Shown here: in pieces, positions 1-8,412 of the stretch
Layout: every line of letters begins with the position of its first letter
How positions within the stretch are numbered: position 1 is the stretch's first letter
NCBI RefSeq assembly: GCF_043196875.1
Contig: NZ_JBEBMX010000008.1
Coordinates: 62,001 to 126,000, forward strand
Direction: 5' to 3'
From: Saccharospirillum sp043196875
Lineage (GTDB): Bacteria; Pseudomonadota; Gammaproteobacteria; Pseudomonadales; Natronospirillaceae
DNA: 64,000 nucleotides
The notes under the pieces: model-generated
What the model was told of the DNA's origin: nothing
Seen by the model: only the letters and a program-made list of their open reading frames with translations
Databases searched by the model: none
Position numbers and translations under genes: made by a program

Positions 1-871
1 CCAGCCCGGCGCGTTCATTCATGATGCTGCCCAGTCGTTCGGCGGGAAACTGCAACGCCAGCACACCGACGCGTTCACCATTAGCGAACACCGGCACCGC
101 CATAAAGCCGGCCGGGGCATCATAGGACGGCCGGTAAACGCTGAAATCCAACAGCACGGCATCTGCGTCTGCGGGTAATTCCAGCGCCCGCCGATAGGCC
201 TCACCCAGACCGGATTCGGCATAAGGGCCTTCATTCAAGGAAGTGGCGAAATCGACTTCCTTGTACACCGAATAAACCACGTCGCTGTTGTTGTTGATCA
301 GGAAGATGTCGTAAAAGCCGAAGCGGCGCAGGAAATCGCGGAAATAGGGATGCCAGCGACTGTGCGCCTGATCGTAACCAAAGAAGGTATTGGGCGAGGT
401 CATCTCATCTTTGGCACCCAGCGGATTGGGGTTGTTGACGATGTAGGCGTATTGCATGGCCAAGGCGCTGAGGCTCAGTGGTTCGAGCATGGCTTCAGGG
501 TCTATTTGCGCCTGCGGATGGGCTTCGAGCAGGCGCGGCTGGAATTGCTCGGCGTAATAAGGCAGCACGCGCGAGCGCAAAGATGACAGTGAGCGTCCCG
601 ATTCACGGGCGTACAGCCGATAACCCTCGGCAAATTCCACCATGGCATCGACCACCGCCTGACTGCGGGCCAGGCTTGAGGCCTGGTCAACGATGGTGAC
701 CAGATAGCGTTCAATGGCGGATTTTTTGATTGCCCGTACCGATTCCAGCTGCGCAAAGGCCTGATTTTCCAACGCCATGCGGGCATCGCGCGTGCTGAGT
801 ACGGCCAGTATCAACACCGGTAGCAGCCCTGCTGCCAGCAAGGTGACTATCAGACGTCGCTTGAGCGTCAT
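1..871 (-). CDS. Chemoreceptor-like sensor, N-terminal part (3' end outside window)
   Basis: The minus-strand frame stays open from an ATG at 871 to the window edge, giving about 290 residues. Residues about 6-26 form a hydrophobic segment after a basic start (MTLKRRLIVTLLAAGLLPVL), so the protein is membrane anchored. The rest is an extracytoplasmic sensor region rich in helix then mixed strand, with the phrase FINNNSDVVYSVYKE-like (seen as IFLINNNSDVVYSVYKE), which is typical of double-Cache domains of methyl-accepting chemotaxis proteins. The signalling half lies outside the window, so a cyclase or kinase with the same sensor cannot be excluded. It reads away from the neighbouring uronate genes, and a role in sensing uronates is only a guess from position. 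Confidence 0.7.
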   Translation of the reverse strand, partial: MTLKRRLIVTLLAAGLLPVLILAVLSTRDARMALENQAFAQLESVRAIKKSAIERYLVTIVDQASSLARSQAVVDAMVEFAEGYRLYARESGRSLSSLRSRVLPYYAEQFQPRLLEAHPQAQIDPEAMLEPLSLSALAMQYAYIVNNPNPLGAKDEMTSPNTFFGYDQAHSRWHPYFRDFLRRFGFYDIFLINNNSDVVYSVYKEVDFATSLNEGPYAESGLGEAYRRALELPADADAVLLDFSVYRPSYDAPAGFMAVPVFANGERVGVLALQFPAERLGSIMNERAGL

Positions 872-962
872 GCGGGCGGCCCTTTGTTATTGTCATCAAC
901 ATTAAAAGTAGTGCCGCCGGGGCTTAACCGCCATTGCAAGACGGACAGTAATGCGCCACTAA

Positions 963-1949
963 CTAAAGGGCGCTGTTGTCCGCTTCCAGAGTCGTTAAGG
1001 TTCGGCGGTCGGGCAGACTTTCCATATCGCCGACCACCTGAACGGCACGCGCGCCCAGACGATTACCGCGTTGCAACGCTTGCTGAACGGGGCGGCCATC
1101 GAGCAAAGCGCTGATCACACCCACGGCAAACGCATCGCCGGCACCCACTGTATCGACCACTTCGGCCACCGCTTCACCCGCTACCTGCAAATTATGACGC
1201 TGACCATCCAGCTCACCGCGATAAAAACTGCCTTCCGGTCCCAGCTTGATGACGACGGCTTTGGCGCCGCCATCGAGGTAAAAATCGGCAATCGCCTCGG
1301 CGCTGTTTTTCCCGGTCAACAACTGACCTTCAGCCAGACCCGGCAACACCCAATCGACCTGGCGCGCCAAGGCATTCAAGGTGTCGCGCATCACCGTCTC
1401 GCTCGGCCACAGGCTTGGGCGCAGGTTGGGGTCGAAAGAAATCGTCGCGCCGGCGTCACGCGCCTTACCAATCAAGGTTTCACACAAGGCCAGACAACTG
1501 TCCGACAGCGCCGCGGTAATGCCGGTCAGATGCAGATGGCGCAGGCCGGATAAATCCAGCGCTTGCGCATCGGCCGGGCTCATATGGCTGGCAGCGCTGC
1601 CACGGCGGAAATATTCGACCTTGGGGTCGCGGCCGTCTTGCGCCTTTTCTTTGAACATCAAACCGGTCGGGTGCTGCGCATCTTCAATCAGCGAGCGGCA
1701 ATCGATGCCTTCGGCTTCCAGGCTGGCGCGCACATAGCGGCCCAGGCTGTCGGTGCCGACGCGGCTCAGAAACTGAACGTCAAAACCCAGCCGCGACAGA
1801 CCGATGGCGACGTTGTTATCGGCCCCCGCCAGACGGCGCTGAAAGTGTTCAACGGTGGCCAGATCGCCCGGCGTTTGCGCCACATAGAGCGCCATGGCTT
1901 CGCCAAAACAAAGGATTTCCGGGGCAGACAAATTCGCAGGTATCGACAT
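963..1949 (-). CDS. kdgK: 2-dehydro-3-deoxygluconokinase (PfkB family)
   Basis: A sugar kinase of 328 aa that should phosphorylate 2-keto-3-deoxygluconate (KDG) to KDPG with ATP in the cytoplasm, the last step of the uronate pathway encoded next door. The N-terminal PfkB signature (FGEAM, then AGADNNVAIGLSRLG) and the C-terminal signature DTVGAGDAF (residues 266-274) are both present; D272 is the expected catalytic base. Length is normal for KdgK. It is transcribed divergently from the GntR regulator, and the shared intergenic region carries an inverted repeat at 1989-2012. PfkB substrate specificity is not certain from sequence, but the flanking uronate genes make KDG the best assignment. 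Confidence 0.88.
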   Translation of the reverse strand: MSIPANLSAPEILCFGEAMALYVAQTPGDLATVEHFQRRLAGADNNVAIGLSRLGFDVQFLSRVGTDSLGRYVRASLEAEGIDCRSLIEDAQHPTGLMFKEKAQDGRDPKVEYFRRGSAASHMSPADAQALDLSGLRHLHLTGITAALSDSCLALCETLIGKARDAGATISFDPNLRPSLWPSETVMRDTLNALARQVDWVLPGLAEGQLLTGKNSAEAIADFYLDGGAKAVVIKLGPEGSFYRGELDGQRHNLQVAGEAVAEVVDTVGAGDAFAVGVISALLDGRPVQQALQRGNRLGARAVQVVGDMESLPDRRTLTTLEADNSAL

Positions 1950-1988
1950 ATCACAGGCTCATTTTTTTTGTTTGACAGGCCACGAATG

Positions 1989-2012
1989 GTCTCACTACCA
2001 TACTAGTTAGAC
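1989..2012. promoter_or_regulatory. Candidate GntR-family operator between kdgK and the regulator gene
   Basis: A 9+6+9 inverted repeat, GTCTCACTA-CCATAC-TAGTTAGAC, with one mismatch between arms. It lies in the 86-bp gap between the divergent kdgK and gntR genes, 23 bp before the regulator's ATG. Position and symmetry suit a dimeric FCD-type regulator controlling both promoters. The assignment is inference. Confidence 0.45.
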
Positions 2013-2035
2013 AAGAATGGAAGATAACAACAAAT

Positions 2036-2770
2036 ATGACTGCCGACTTGATCGCCCTGTGGGATGACGCCCAATCCGAAAGCAATATGCGCCAGCGTAT
2101 CTACGACGTGCTGCGCCAATCGATCATCCGTATGACCTTGGCCCCGGGTCAGGCGTTATCGGAAAAAGAAATCGCCGACGCCTTTTCCGTCAGCCGCCAA
2201 CCGGTGCGTGAAGCCTTTATTCGTTTATCTGAAGCCGGGCTGGTGGAAATTCGTCCGCAGCGCGGCACCTATGTTGTACAGATTTCACAAACGGCGGTCA
2301 CCGAAGCGCGCTTCGTGCGTGAAGCCGTTGAAGTGGCGGTGGCCTGCTCGGCCGCCGAACAAGGGTTGGATGACAAGGTGCTCTATGAATTGCGCGATCT
2401 GATTGAACGTCAGAAGCGTTGCATCGAACCGGCCGATCACGATCGTTTCTTCGAGCTCGACGAAGCCTTCCACCGCACGCTGTCGCTCGGTTCCGGTCAC
2501 GATGCCGCCTGGCGCGTGACCCAGGAAGTCAAAGCGCAACTGGATAGAGTGCGTTATCTGTCGCTGCCGGAAACCACACCGCTGCCCAAATTGATCGAGC
2601 AACACAGCCATATTATCGACAGCATTGCCGCACGCGACGTCAAAGCCACGCGCGGCCATATGCAGGCACACCTGCGCGAAATTTTGCGCTCGCTGCCCGA
2701 TCTGACCGAACGCTTTCCGCAGATGTTTGCCGGCGAATCCGGCACCACCCGGAAACGGGCATTCGGCTGA
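2036..2770 (+). CDS. GntR-family (FCD subfamily) transcriptional regulator of uronate genes
   Basis: A 244-aa DNA-binding repressor. Residues about 18-80 form the winged helix-turn-helix (LSEKEIADAFSVSRQPVREA is the recognition region, followed by the RPQRGTYVV wing), and residues about 90-225 form an all-helical FCD ligand-binding domain. UxuR, ExuR and KdgR-like FCD proteins respond to uronate intermediates, and this gene sits between kdgK and the TRAP transporter, so fructuronate, mannonate or KDG is the likely effector. The ATG at 2036 is supported by upstream AAGATAACAA, a weak ribosome site. The probable operator is at 1989-2012. A hairpin (GACCGC-CTGT-GCGGTC, 2804-2819) follows the stop. 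Confidence 0.85.
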   Translation: MTADLIALWDDAQSESNMRQRIYDVLRQSIIRMTLAPGQALSEKEIADAFSVSRQPVREAFIRLSEAGLVEIRPQRGTYVVQISQTAVTEARFVREAVEVAVACSAAEQGLDDKVLYELRDLIERQKRCIEPADHDRFFELDEAFHRTLSLGSGHDAAWRVTQEVKAQLDRVRYLSLPETTPLPKLIEQHSHIIDSIAARDVKATRGHMQAHLREILRSLPDLTERFPQMFAGESGTTRKRAFG

Positions 2771-2910
2771 GGGTGTACCTGCCCTGCTGTTGTCCGGCGT
2801 AACCGACCGCCTGTGCGGTCATCTTCACGAAGCGGTTGCAACCCTTGGGTGACAACCACTGGTTTTTTTTACTTTCAGCTTCAGCCACAACAACAAGATT
2901 TGGAGTACCT

Positions 2911-3867
2911 ATGAAAATCAGCAAGCTTTTGCCCGCCATCGCGCTGGCAATGGTCGGCAGCCAGGCGCTGGCCGATTACGAACTGAACCTGTCATCCGCT
3001 CTGAGCATGCAAGACCCGATCGTGCAATCCATGCAGGCCGCCAAAGAGCGTATTGAAGAGCGCAGCAACGGTGAACTGACATTGCGCATCTTCCCCAACA
3101 GCCAGTTGGGTTCCGATGAAGACGTCCTGGAGCAGATCCGCAGCGGTGCCAACTTCGCCATTTTGGTTGATGCCGGTCGTCTGTCTGAATACCAACCGGA
3201 ACTGGGTATTCTGAGCGCGCCTTACCTGGTCGAAGATCCGGCTGATTACGACCAGATCACCTCATCCGATCTGTACCAGTCCTGGGTCGATCAGCTGGCC
3301 GAAAACTCCGGTCTGCGCCTGTTGAACTACAACTGGTTCCAGGGTTCGCGTCAGATGCTGACCAAAAAACCGGTCAACACTCCGGCTGACCTGAACGGCG
3401 TGCGCGTGCGCACCATCAACTCTCCGGTTTGGATCAAAACCATTTCCGGCATGGGCGCCACCCCGACTCCGCTGCCGTGGACCGAAGTCTATTCGGCGCT
3501 GCAACTGGGTGTGATCGACGGCGCCGAAGCGCAGTTGACCGCCGCCAACGGCCAGAACCTGCAAGAAGTGGTTACCAACATCGCCCTGACCAAGCACATC
3601 CATCTGATGACCGGCCTGGCAACATCCGAAGCCTGGTATCAGAGCCTGCCAGAAAACCTGCGCACCATCGTCGATGAAGAACTGTTCCAGGCCGGCGCCG
3701 AAGCCAGCCAGGCCACCATCGATGCACAAGCGTCCGTTCGCGCCACCATGGAAGCGGCCGGTGTGACCTTTAATGAAGTCGATACCAGCGTCTTCCGCGA
3801 TGCCGTCAGCGGCGTCTACGACGAACTGGGTTACAGCGAATATCGCGATCAACTGCTCGGCAACTAA
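2911..3867 (+). CDS. dctP: TRAP transporter solute-binding protein (DctP family)
   Basis: Periplasmic binding protein of 318 aa that captures a carboxylated sugar, probably D-glucuronate, and delivers it to the DctQM permease. The start at 2911 is chosen because a TGGAG site precedes it and it opens a classic signal peptide (MKISKLLPAIALAMVGSQALA, cleaved before DYELN). The body has the DctP pattern: VRTINSPVWIKTISGMGATPTPLPWTEVYSALQLGVIDGAE, containing the conserved Arg that holds the substrate carboxylate. dctQ and dctM follow. A longer open frame upstream is not credible as coding because it would put the signal peptide internally. Confidence 0.92.
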   Translation: MKISKLLPAIALAMVGSQALADYELNLSSALSMQDPIVQSMQAAKERIEERSNGELTLRIFPNSQLGSDEDVLEQIRSGANFAILVDAGRLSEYQPELGILSAPYLVEDPADYDQITSSDLYQSWVDQLAENSGLRLLNYNWFQGSRQMLTKKPVNTPADLNGVRVRTINSPVWIKTISGMGATPTPLPWTEVYSALQLGVIDGAEAQLTAANGQNLQEVVTNIALTKHIHLMTGLATSEAWYQSLPENLRTIVDEELFQAGAEASQATIDAQASVRATMEAAGVTFNEVDTSVFRDAVSGVYDELGYSEYRDQLLGN

Positions 3868-3931
3868 GCCGACCGGCGCTTGCGTCACGAAGGCGCAAGC
3901 GCCACTTTCCATTTGCATTCGAGGTACCTCT

Positions 3932-4414
3932 ATGTGGCACTGGTACGACCGCATTGAGCAGTGGCTGGCCGTAATTCTGCTCAGCGCCACCGCACTCACC
4001 ATGCTTGCCAGCTCAACCATGCGCGCCATCGGTCAGCCGTTTGCGGGCGGTGCCGAGTTGTCGCAATTATTGTTTATCTGGACCACCGTTTTGGGCGCCG
4101 ACATTACCTTGCGCCACGGCTCTCAGGTCCGCGTTGATATTTTTACCACCATGATGCCGCCGCTGTTGTTGCGTCCGGTCATCGTGCTGTGCCTGTTAAT
4201 GATGTTTGCCTTTCTCGGCCTGCTGGCCTGGTACGGCTTTCCGCTCGCCTTCTCCAACTGGCAACGCCCGCTCGGCGTCGCTGATTTAAGTTACGGCTAT
4301 GTCACTCTGGCGTTACCTGCCGGCGCCGTTCTGATGATGATTTCCCTGCTGCGTCGTCTGTGGCGCGAAGGCCTGATGCGGGTATTCACTCCCGATCCGG
4401 AGGAAACCCCATGA
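3932..4414 (+). CDS. dctQ: TRAP transporter small permease subunit (DctQ family)
   Basis: A 160-aa membrane protein, the small subunit of the TRAP uptake system. Four hydrophobic segments are visible, at about residues 13-33, 45-65, 85-108 and 120-145, as expected for DctQ. The ATG at 3932 is preceded by GAGGTACCTCT and begins MWHWYDRIEQWLAV, a typical DctQ start; the longer open frame upstream runs through the dctP coding end and is noise. Its stop overlaps the dctM start by four bases (ATGA), so the two are translationally coupled. Confidence 0.9.
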   Translation: MWHWYDRIEQWLAVILLSATALTMLASSTMRAIGQPFAGGAELSQLLFIWTTVLGADITLRHGSQVRVDIFTTMMPPLLLRPVIVLCLLMMFAFLGLLAWYGFPLAFSNWQRPLGVADLSYGYVTLALPAGAVLMMISLLRRLWREGLMRVFTPDPEETP

Positions 4415-5700
4415 CCGCCACTCTGCTTCTGTGTTTCGGCCTGCTGTTGATGGCCATCGGTATGCCGGTCGCCTTTGCCATTGGCATTGCCGGCTTCAGT
4501 TATTTTCTGCTGCCGGACACCTTTTTGCCGGTGAACATCGGCGCCCAGCGTATTGTCTCGGCGACGCAATCTTTTCCGTTGCTGGCCGTGCCGCTGTTTA
4601 TTTTGCTCGGCCATTTAATGAACGCCAGCGGCATTACGCCGCGACTGATTCGGCTGTCGACGCTGCTCGCCGGCTGGATGACCGGCGGCCTGGCACAAGC
4701 AAGTCTGGTGTTGAGTACGCTGATGGGTGGTGTTTCTGGTTCGGCCGTGGCCGATGCCGCCATGCAATCGCGCGTGCTCGGCAAAGGCATGACCGGTGAA
4801 GGTTATGCGCCCGGTTTTACCGGCGCTGTGTTGTCTATTGGTGGTCTGATTACCGCGACGATTCCACCCAGCATCGGGCTGATTCTGTACGGTTATCTGG
4901 GTGAGGTTTCCATCGGCCGGTTGTTTATCGCCGGTGTCGTACCCGGCTTTTTATTGATGGTCGCGCTGATGGTGACCACTTACTTTGTCGCCAAAAAACG
5001 CGGCTATAAACCGGTGCTCGACAGCCGCCCGACCGGCCGCGAAGTGCTGGTCGCGTTGCGCGAAAGCATCTGGGCGCTGCTGTTTCCGCTGTGGTTGTTG
5101 ATCGGCATTCGTTACGGCCTGTTCACCCCGTCCGAAGCCGGTGCGTTTGCCGTCGCCTATGCGTTGATTGTTGGCTGTCTGATTCACCGCGAAATGTCGC
5201 TCAAGCAAGTGCTGGCAGCCCTGCAAGCTGGTGTGCGCGACATCGGCGTGATCATGCTGATCATCATGTTTTCCGGTGTCATCGGTTACGTCGTGTCGTT
5301 CGAACGCGTACCGCAAAGCATCGCCGAATTGACCGTCGGCGTGTTCTCCAGCCAGTGGGCACTGCTGCTGACGCTGGCCTTGTTGCTGGTGTTCTTCGGC
5401 ATGCTGCTCGAAGCCACCGTCGTGGTCATGTTGCTGACGCCGATTCTGGTACCGGTCATCACTGCCGCAGGCATCGATCCGGTGCACTTCGGCCTGGTGA
5501 TGATGATTCTGGTGACCTTCGGCGGCATGACGCCACCGGTGGGTATTTCCATGTACGCCGTCTGCGGCATCCTCGGCTGTTCCTTTGTCGACTACAGTCG
5601 TGAATTGTTGCCTCTGGCGCTGGCGGTTATCGCCGTTGTTCTGACCATTATTTTTGTTCCCAACCTGGTGCTGTTCTTACCCAACTGGTTAATGGGTTAG
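4411..5700 (+). CDS. dctM: TRAP transporter large permease subunit (DctM family)
   Basis: A 429-aa inner-membrane protein with about twelve hydrophobic segments that forms the Na+-driven transport path. Family marks include GVSGSAVADAAMQ near residue 110, the IPPSIGLILYGYLGEVSIGRLFIAG stretch, and the late GGMTPPVGISMYAV. The ATG at 4411 overlaps the dctQ stop and has a GGAGGAAA ribosome site. With the DctP and DctQ neighbours and the uronate enzymes that follow within 20-40 bp, this is the uptake step of the glucuronate operon. Confidence 0.92.
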   Translation: MTATLLLCFGLLLMAIGMPVAFAIGIAGFSYFLLPDTFLPVNIGAQRIVSATQSFPLLAVPLFILLGHLMNASGITPRLIRLSTLLAGWMTGGLAQASLVLSTLMGGVSGSAVADAAMQSRVLGKGMTGEGYAPGFTGAVLSIGGLITATIPPSIGLILYGYLGEVSIGRLFIAGVVPGFLLMVALMVTTYFVAKKRGYKPVLDSRPTGREVLVALRESIWALLFPLWLLIGIRYGLFTPSEAGAFAVAYALIVGCLIHREMSLKQVLAALQAGVRDIGVIMLIIMFSGVIGYVVSFERVPQSIAELTVGVFSSQWALLLTLALLLVFFGMLLEATVVVMLLTPILVPVITAAGIDPVHFGLVMMILVTFGGMTPPVGISMYAVCGILGCSFVDYSRELLPLALAVIAVVLTIIFVPNLVLFLPNWLMG

Positions 5701-5719
5701 GCGGTATTCTGGAGCTGAC

Positions 5720-7141
5720 ATGACTGCACAATCGCAACCCCCTTTCATCGGCCCGGACTTTTTGCTCGGCAACGCGGCAGCTAAACGGCTGTACCACGAT
5801 CACGCCGTGCACATGCCGATCTGCGATTACCACTCGCACCTAAGCCCGGTGGAAATTGCCGACAACAAGGCCTTCGACAACCTGACGCCGCTGTGGCTCG
5901 CCGGCGACCATTACAAGTGGCGCGCTATGCGCACCGCCGGCATTGCAGAGCAGCGCATTACCGGCGATGTCGGCGACCGCGAACGCTTCCAGGCCTGGGC
6001 CGAAACCGTGCCCGACTGCCTGGGCAATCCGCTCTATCACTGGACGCATTTAGAGCTGCGTTTTCCGCTGGGCATTGATGATGTACTGCTGTCGCCAGAA
6101 ACCGCCGACGATGTGTGGCAACGCTCGCGCGCCGCGCTGGCAAAGCCGGAACTCAGCCCGCAAGGCATTTTGAAACAGTTCAATGTGCGCGAACTGTGCA
6201 CCACTGACGATCCGGTCGACGACCTGGCCAAACACCGCCAGCACGCCAAAAGCGGTAACGGCCCGACCATGTTGCCGACCTTCCGTCCGGACACCGTTTA
6301 CAAGCCCGAACACCCGGATTTCGATGCCTACCTGCAACGTCTCGAAGCCGCCAGCGGCATCGATATCAAAGGCTTCGACGACCTGACGGCAGCGCTGCAT
6401 CAGCGGCTCGATTTCTTCGCCGACCACGGCTGCTGTCTGTCCGATCACAGCCTGGAAAAACCGGTGTTTATGACGCCGCCGTCAACCACCGAACTGAACC
6501 ACATTCTCGACAAAGCCCGTCGCGGCGAGCCACTGTCCAGCGATGAAAGCGTCGGCTTTACCAGCGCCGTTTTGGTCTGGCTCGGCCGTCAATACGCGCA
6601 ACGCGGTTGGGTGATGCAATTGCACCTCGGCGCGCAACGCAACCTCAGTCAGCGTGGTCTAAAAAACGTCGGCATTAACAGTGGTTTCGACGCCATTGGC
6701 GATGTCACCTACGCCGAACCGCTGGCGCAGTTTATGGACGCGCTCGATGCCGACAACCAGCTGCCGCGCACCGTTTTGTACAACCTCAACCCGCGCGATA
6801 ACGAAATGCTGGCTGCCCTAGCGAGCAGTTATCAAAGCGACGGCATCGCCGGCAAAGTGCAGTTCGGTGCTGCCTGGTGGTTCAACGATCAACGCGATGG
6901 CATCGAACGCCAACTGATGACGCAAATGCAATTCGGGTTGCTGCGCCACGCCGTCGGTATGCTCACCGATTCGCGCTCGCTGCTGTCGTTTTCGCGCCAC
7001 GATTATTACCGCCGCATTCTGTGCAATCGCCTCGGCCAGTTAATGACCGACGGCGAATTGCCCAACGATATCGACCGCATCGGTGAAATGGTACGTGCGG
7101 TTTGTTACGACAACGTCCAGCGTTATTTATTCGAACGTTAA
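5720..7141 (+). CDS. uxaC: Glucuronate isomerase
   Basis: A 473-aa cytoplasmic enzyme converting D-glucuronate to D-fructuronate (and in the family also galacturonate to tagaturonate). The N-terminal metal-site motif CDYHSHLSP and the late DSRSLLSFSRHDYYRRILCN segment are characteristic of UxaC, and the length is normal. It begins 19 bp after dctM, so it is almost certainly co-transcribed with the transporter. No tagaturonate reductase or altronate dehydratase is present in the window, so the pathway here is the glucuronate branch. Confidence 0.95.
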   Translation: MTAQSQPPFIGPDFLLGNAAAKRLYHDHAVHMPICDYHSHLSPVEIADNKAFDNLTPLWLAGDHYKWRAMRTAGIAEQRITGDVGDRERFQAWAETVPDCLGNPLYHWTHLELRFPLGIDDVLLSPETADDVWQRSRAALAKPELSPQGILKQFNVRELCTTDDPVDDLAKHRQHAKSGNGPTMLPTFRPDTVYKPEHPDFDAYLQRLEAASGIDIKGFDDLTAALHQRLDFFADHGCCLSDHSLEKPVFMTPPSTTELNHILDKARRGEPLSSDESVGFTSAVLVWLGRQYAQRGWVMQLHLGAQRNLSQRGLKNVGINSGFDAIGDVTYAEPLAQFMDALDADNQLPRTVLYNLNPRDNEMLAALASSYQSDGIAGKVQFGAAWWFNDQRDGIERQLMTQMQFGLLRHAVGMLTDSRSLLSFSRHDYYRRILCNRLGQLMTDGELPNDIDRIGEMVRAVCYDNVQRYLFER

Positions 7142-7177
7142 GCGTTCTTTTTAACGCGGACAACGAAAGGAAAGCAC

Positions 7178-8389
7178 ATGAGAATCAGCGATGCTTATTT
7201 GATCGTCTCGGCACCGGGACGCAATTTTGTCACGCTCAAGATCGTCACGGAGTCGGGCATTTATGGAATTGGCGACGCCACCTTGAACGGCCGTGAAATG
7301 GCCGTGGTCGGCTACCTGGAAGAGCACGTTATTCCGGCTTTGATCGGTCGTGACGCCAGCCAGATTGAAGACATTTGGCAATACCTCTATCGCGGCCCGT
7401 ACTGGCGTCGTGGTCCGGTCACCATGGCCGCCATTTCCGCGGTCGATATTGCGCTGTGGGACATCAAAGCCAAGGCCGCGCAAATGCCGTTGTATCAATT
7501 GCTTGGCGGTAAAAGCCGTGAGCGTGTGATGACTTACGCCCACTGCACCGGCCAGGACATCGACGGTTGCCTGGCCGAAGTGCAAAAGGCAGTCGATGCC
7601 GGCTACCTGGCGGTACGCGTTCAGGCCGGCGTACCCGGCATTGCCACCACCTACGGCGTCGCCAAAAAAGCCGGCGAACGTTACGAGCCAGCCGATGCCG
7701 ACCTGCCGGCCGAGCACGTTTGGAACACTTCCAAATACCTGAACCACGCGCCCAAGTTGTTCGCTGCGGTGCGGGAAAAATTCGGTGACGATCTGCATGT
7801 GCTGCACGACGTTCACCATCGCCTCACGCCCATCGAAGCGGCGCGTCTGGGCAAAGAAGTCGAACGCTATAAATTATTCTGGCTCGAAGACTGCGTTGCC
7901 GCCGAAAACCCCGAAGGTTTCAAACTGATTCGCGAACACACCACCACACCGCTGGCGCTCGGTGAAGTGTTCAACACCATTCACGATTACCGCGAACTCA
8001 TTGTTAACCAATGGATCGACTACGTGCGCGCGCCGCTGAGCCACGCCGGCGGCATTACTCATGTGCGCCGCATTGCCGATCTGGCGTCGCTGTACCACAT
8101 CCGTACCGGCTTCCATGGTGCCACTGACTTGTCGCCGGTTTGCCTCGGCGCTGCCGTGCATTTCGATACCTGGGTGCCCAACTTCGGCATTCAGGAACAC
8201 ATGCCACACGAAGCGCTGACCGATGAAGTCTTCCCGCACGATTATCGTTTTGAAGACGGCCACTTTATTGTCGGTGAAACGCCCGGACATGGCGTCGATA
8301 TCGACGAAGAAAAAGCCAAACAATACCCCTACAAACGCGCCAGCCTGCCGGTCAACCGACTGGAAGACGGCACGCTCTGGCATTGGTAA
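7178..8389 (+). CDS. manD: D-mannonate dehydratase, enolase superfamily (ManD type)
   Basis: A 403-aa enzyme that dehydrates D-mannonate to KDG. It belongs to the enolase superfamily (also annotated RspA), not to the UxuA family used by E. coli. The predicted Mg2+ ligands are D211 (LHDVHH), E237 (FWLED) and E263 (LALGEVF), one residue off the numbering known for Novosphingobium ManD. GFHGATDLSPV supplies the catalytic His region. An AAAGGAAAG ribosome site precedes the ATG. Some ManD-fold proteins have low or gluconate-directed activity, but the operon supports true mannonate dehydratase. Confidence 0.88.
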   Translation: MRISDAYLIVSAPGRNFVTLKIVTESGIYGIGDATLNGREMAVVGYLEEHVIPALIGRDASQIEDIWQYLYRGPYWRRGPVTMAAISAVDIALWDIKAKAAQMPLYQLLGGKSRERVMTYAHCTGQDIDGCLAEVQKAVDAGYLAVRVQAGVPGIATTYGVAKKAGERYEPADADLPAEHVWNTSKYLNHAPKLFAAVREKFGDDLHVLHDVHHRLTPIEAARLGKEVERYKLFWLEDCVAAENPEGFKLIREHTTTPLALGEVFNTIHDYRELIVNQWIDYVRAPLSHAGGITHVRRIADLASLYHIRTGFHGATDLSPVCLGAAVHFDTWVPNFGIQEHMPHEALTDEVFPHDYRFEDGHFIVGETPGHGVDIDEEKAKQYPYKRASLPVNRLEDGTLWHW

Positions 8390-8412
8390 CAGCGGTTGGT
8401 GAGTTCGGATTT

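Noticed and set aside
3262..4029. Long minus-strand open frame of 255 codons across dctP and dctQ
   Set aside because: It lies fully antisense to a clear TRAP binding protein with signal peptide and has no family-like sequence or ribosome site. The same holds for other long antisense frames such as those under uxaC, manD, hemN and the SARP-hydrolase.
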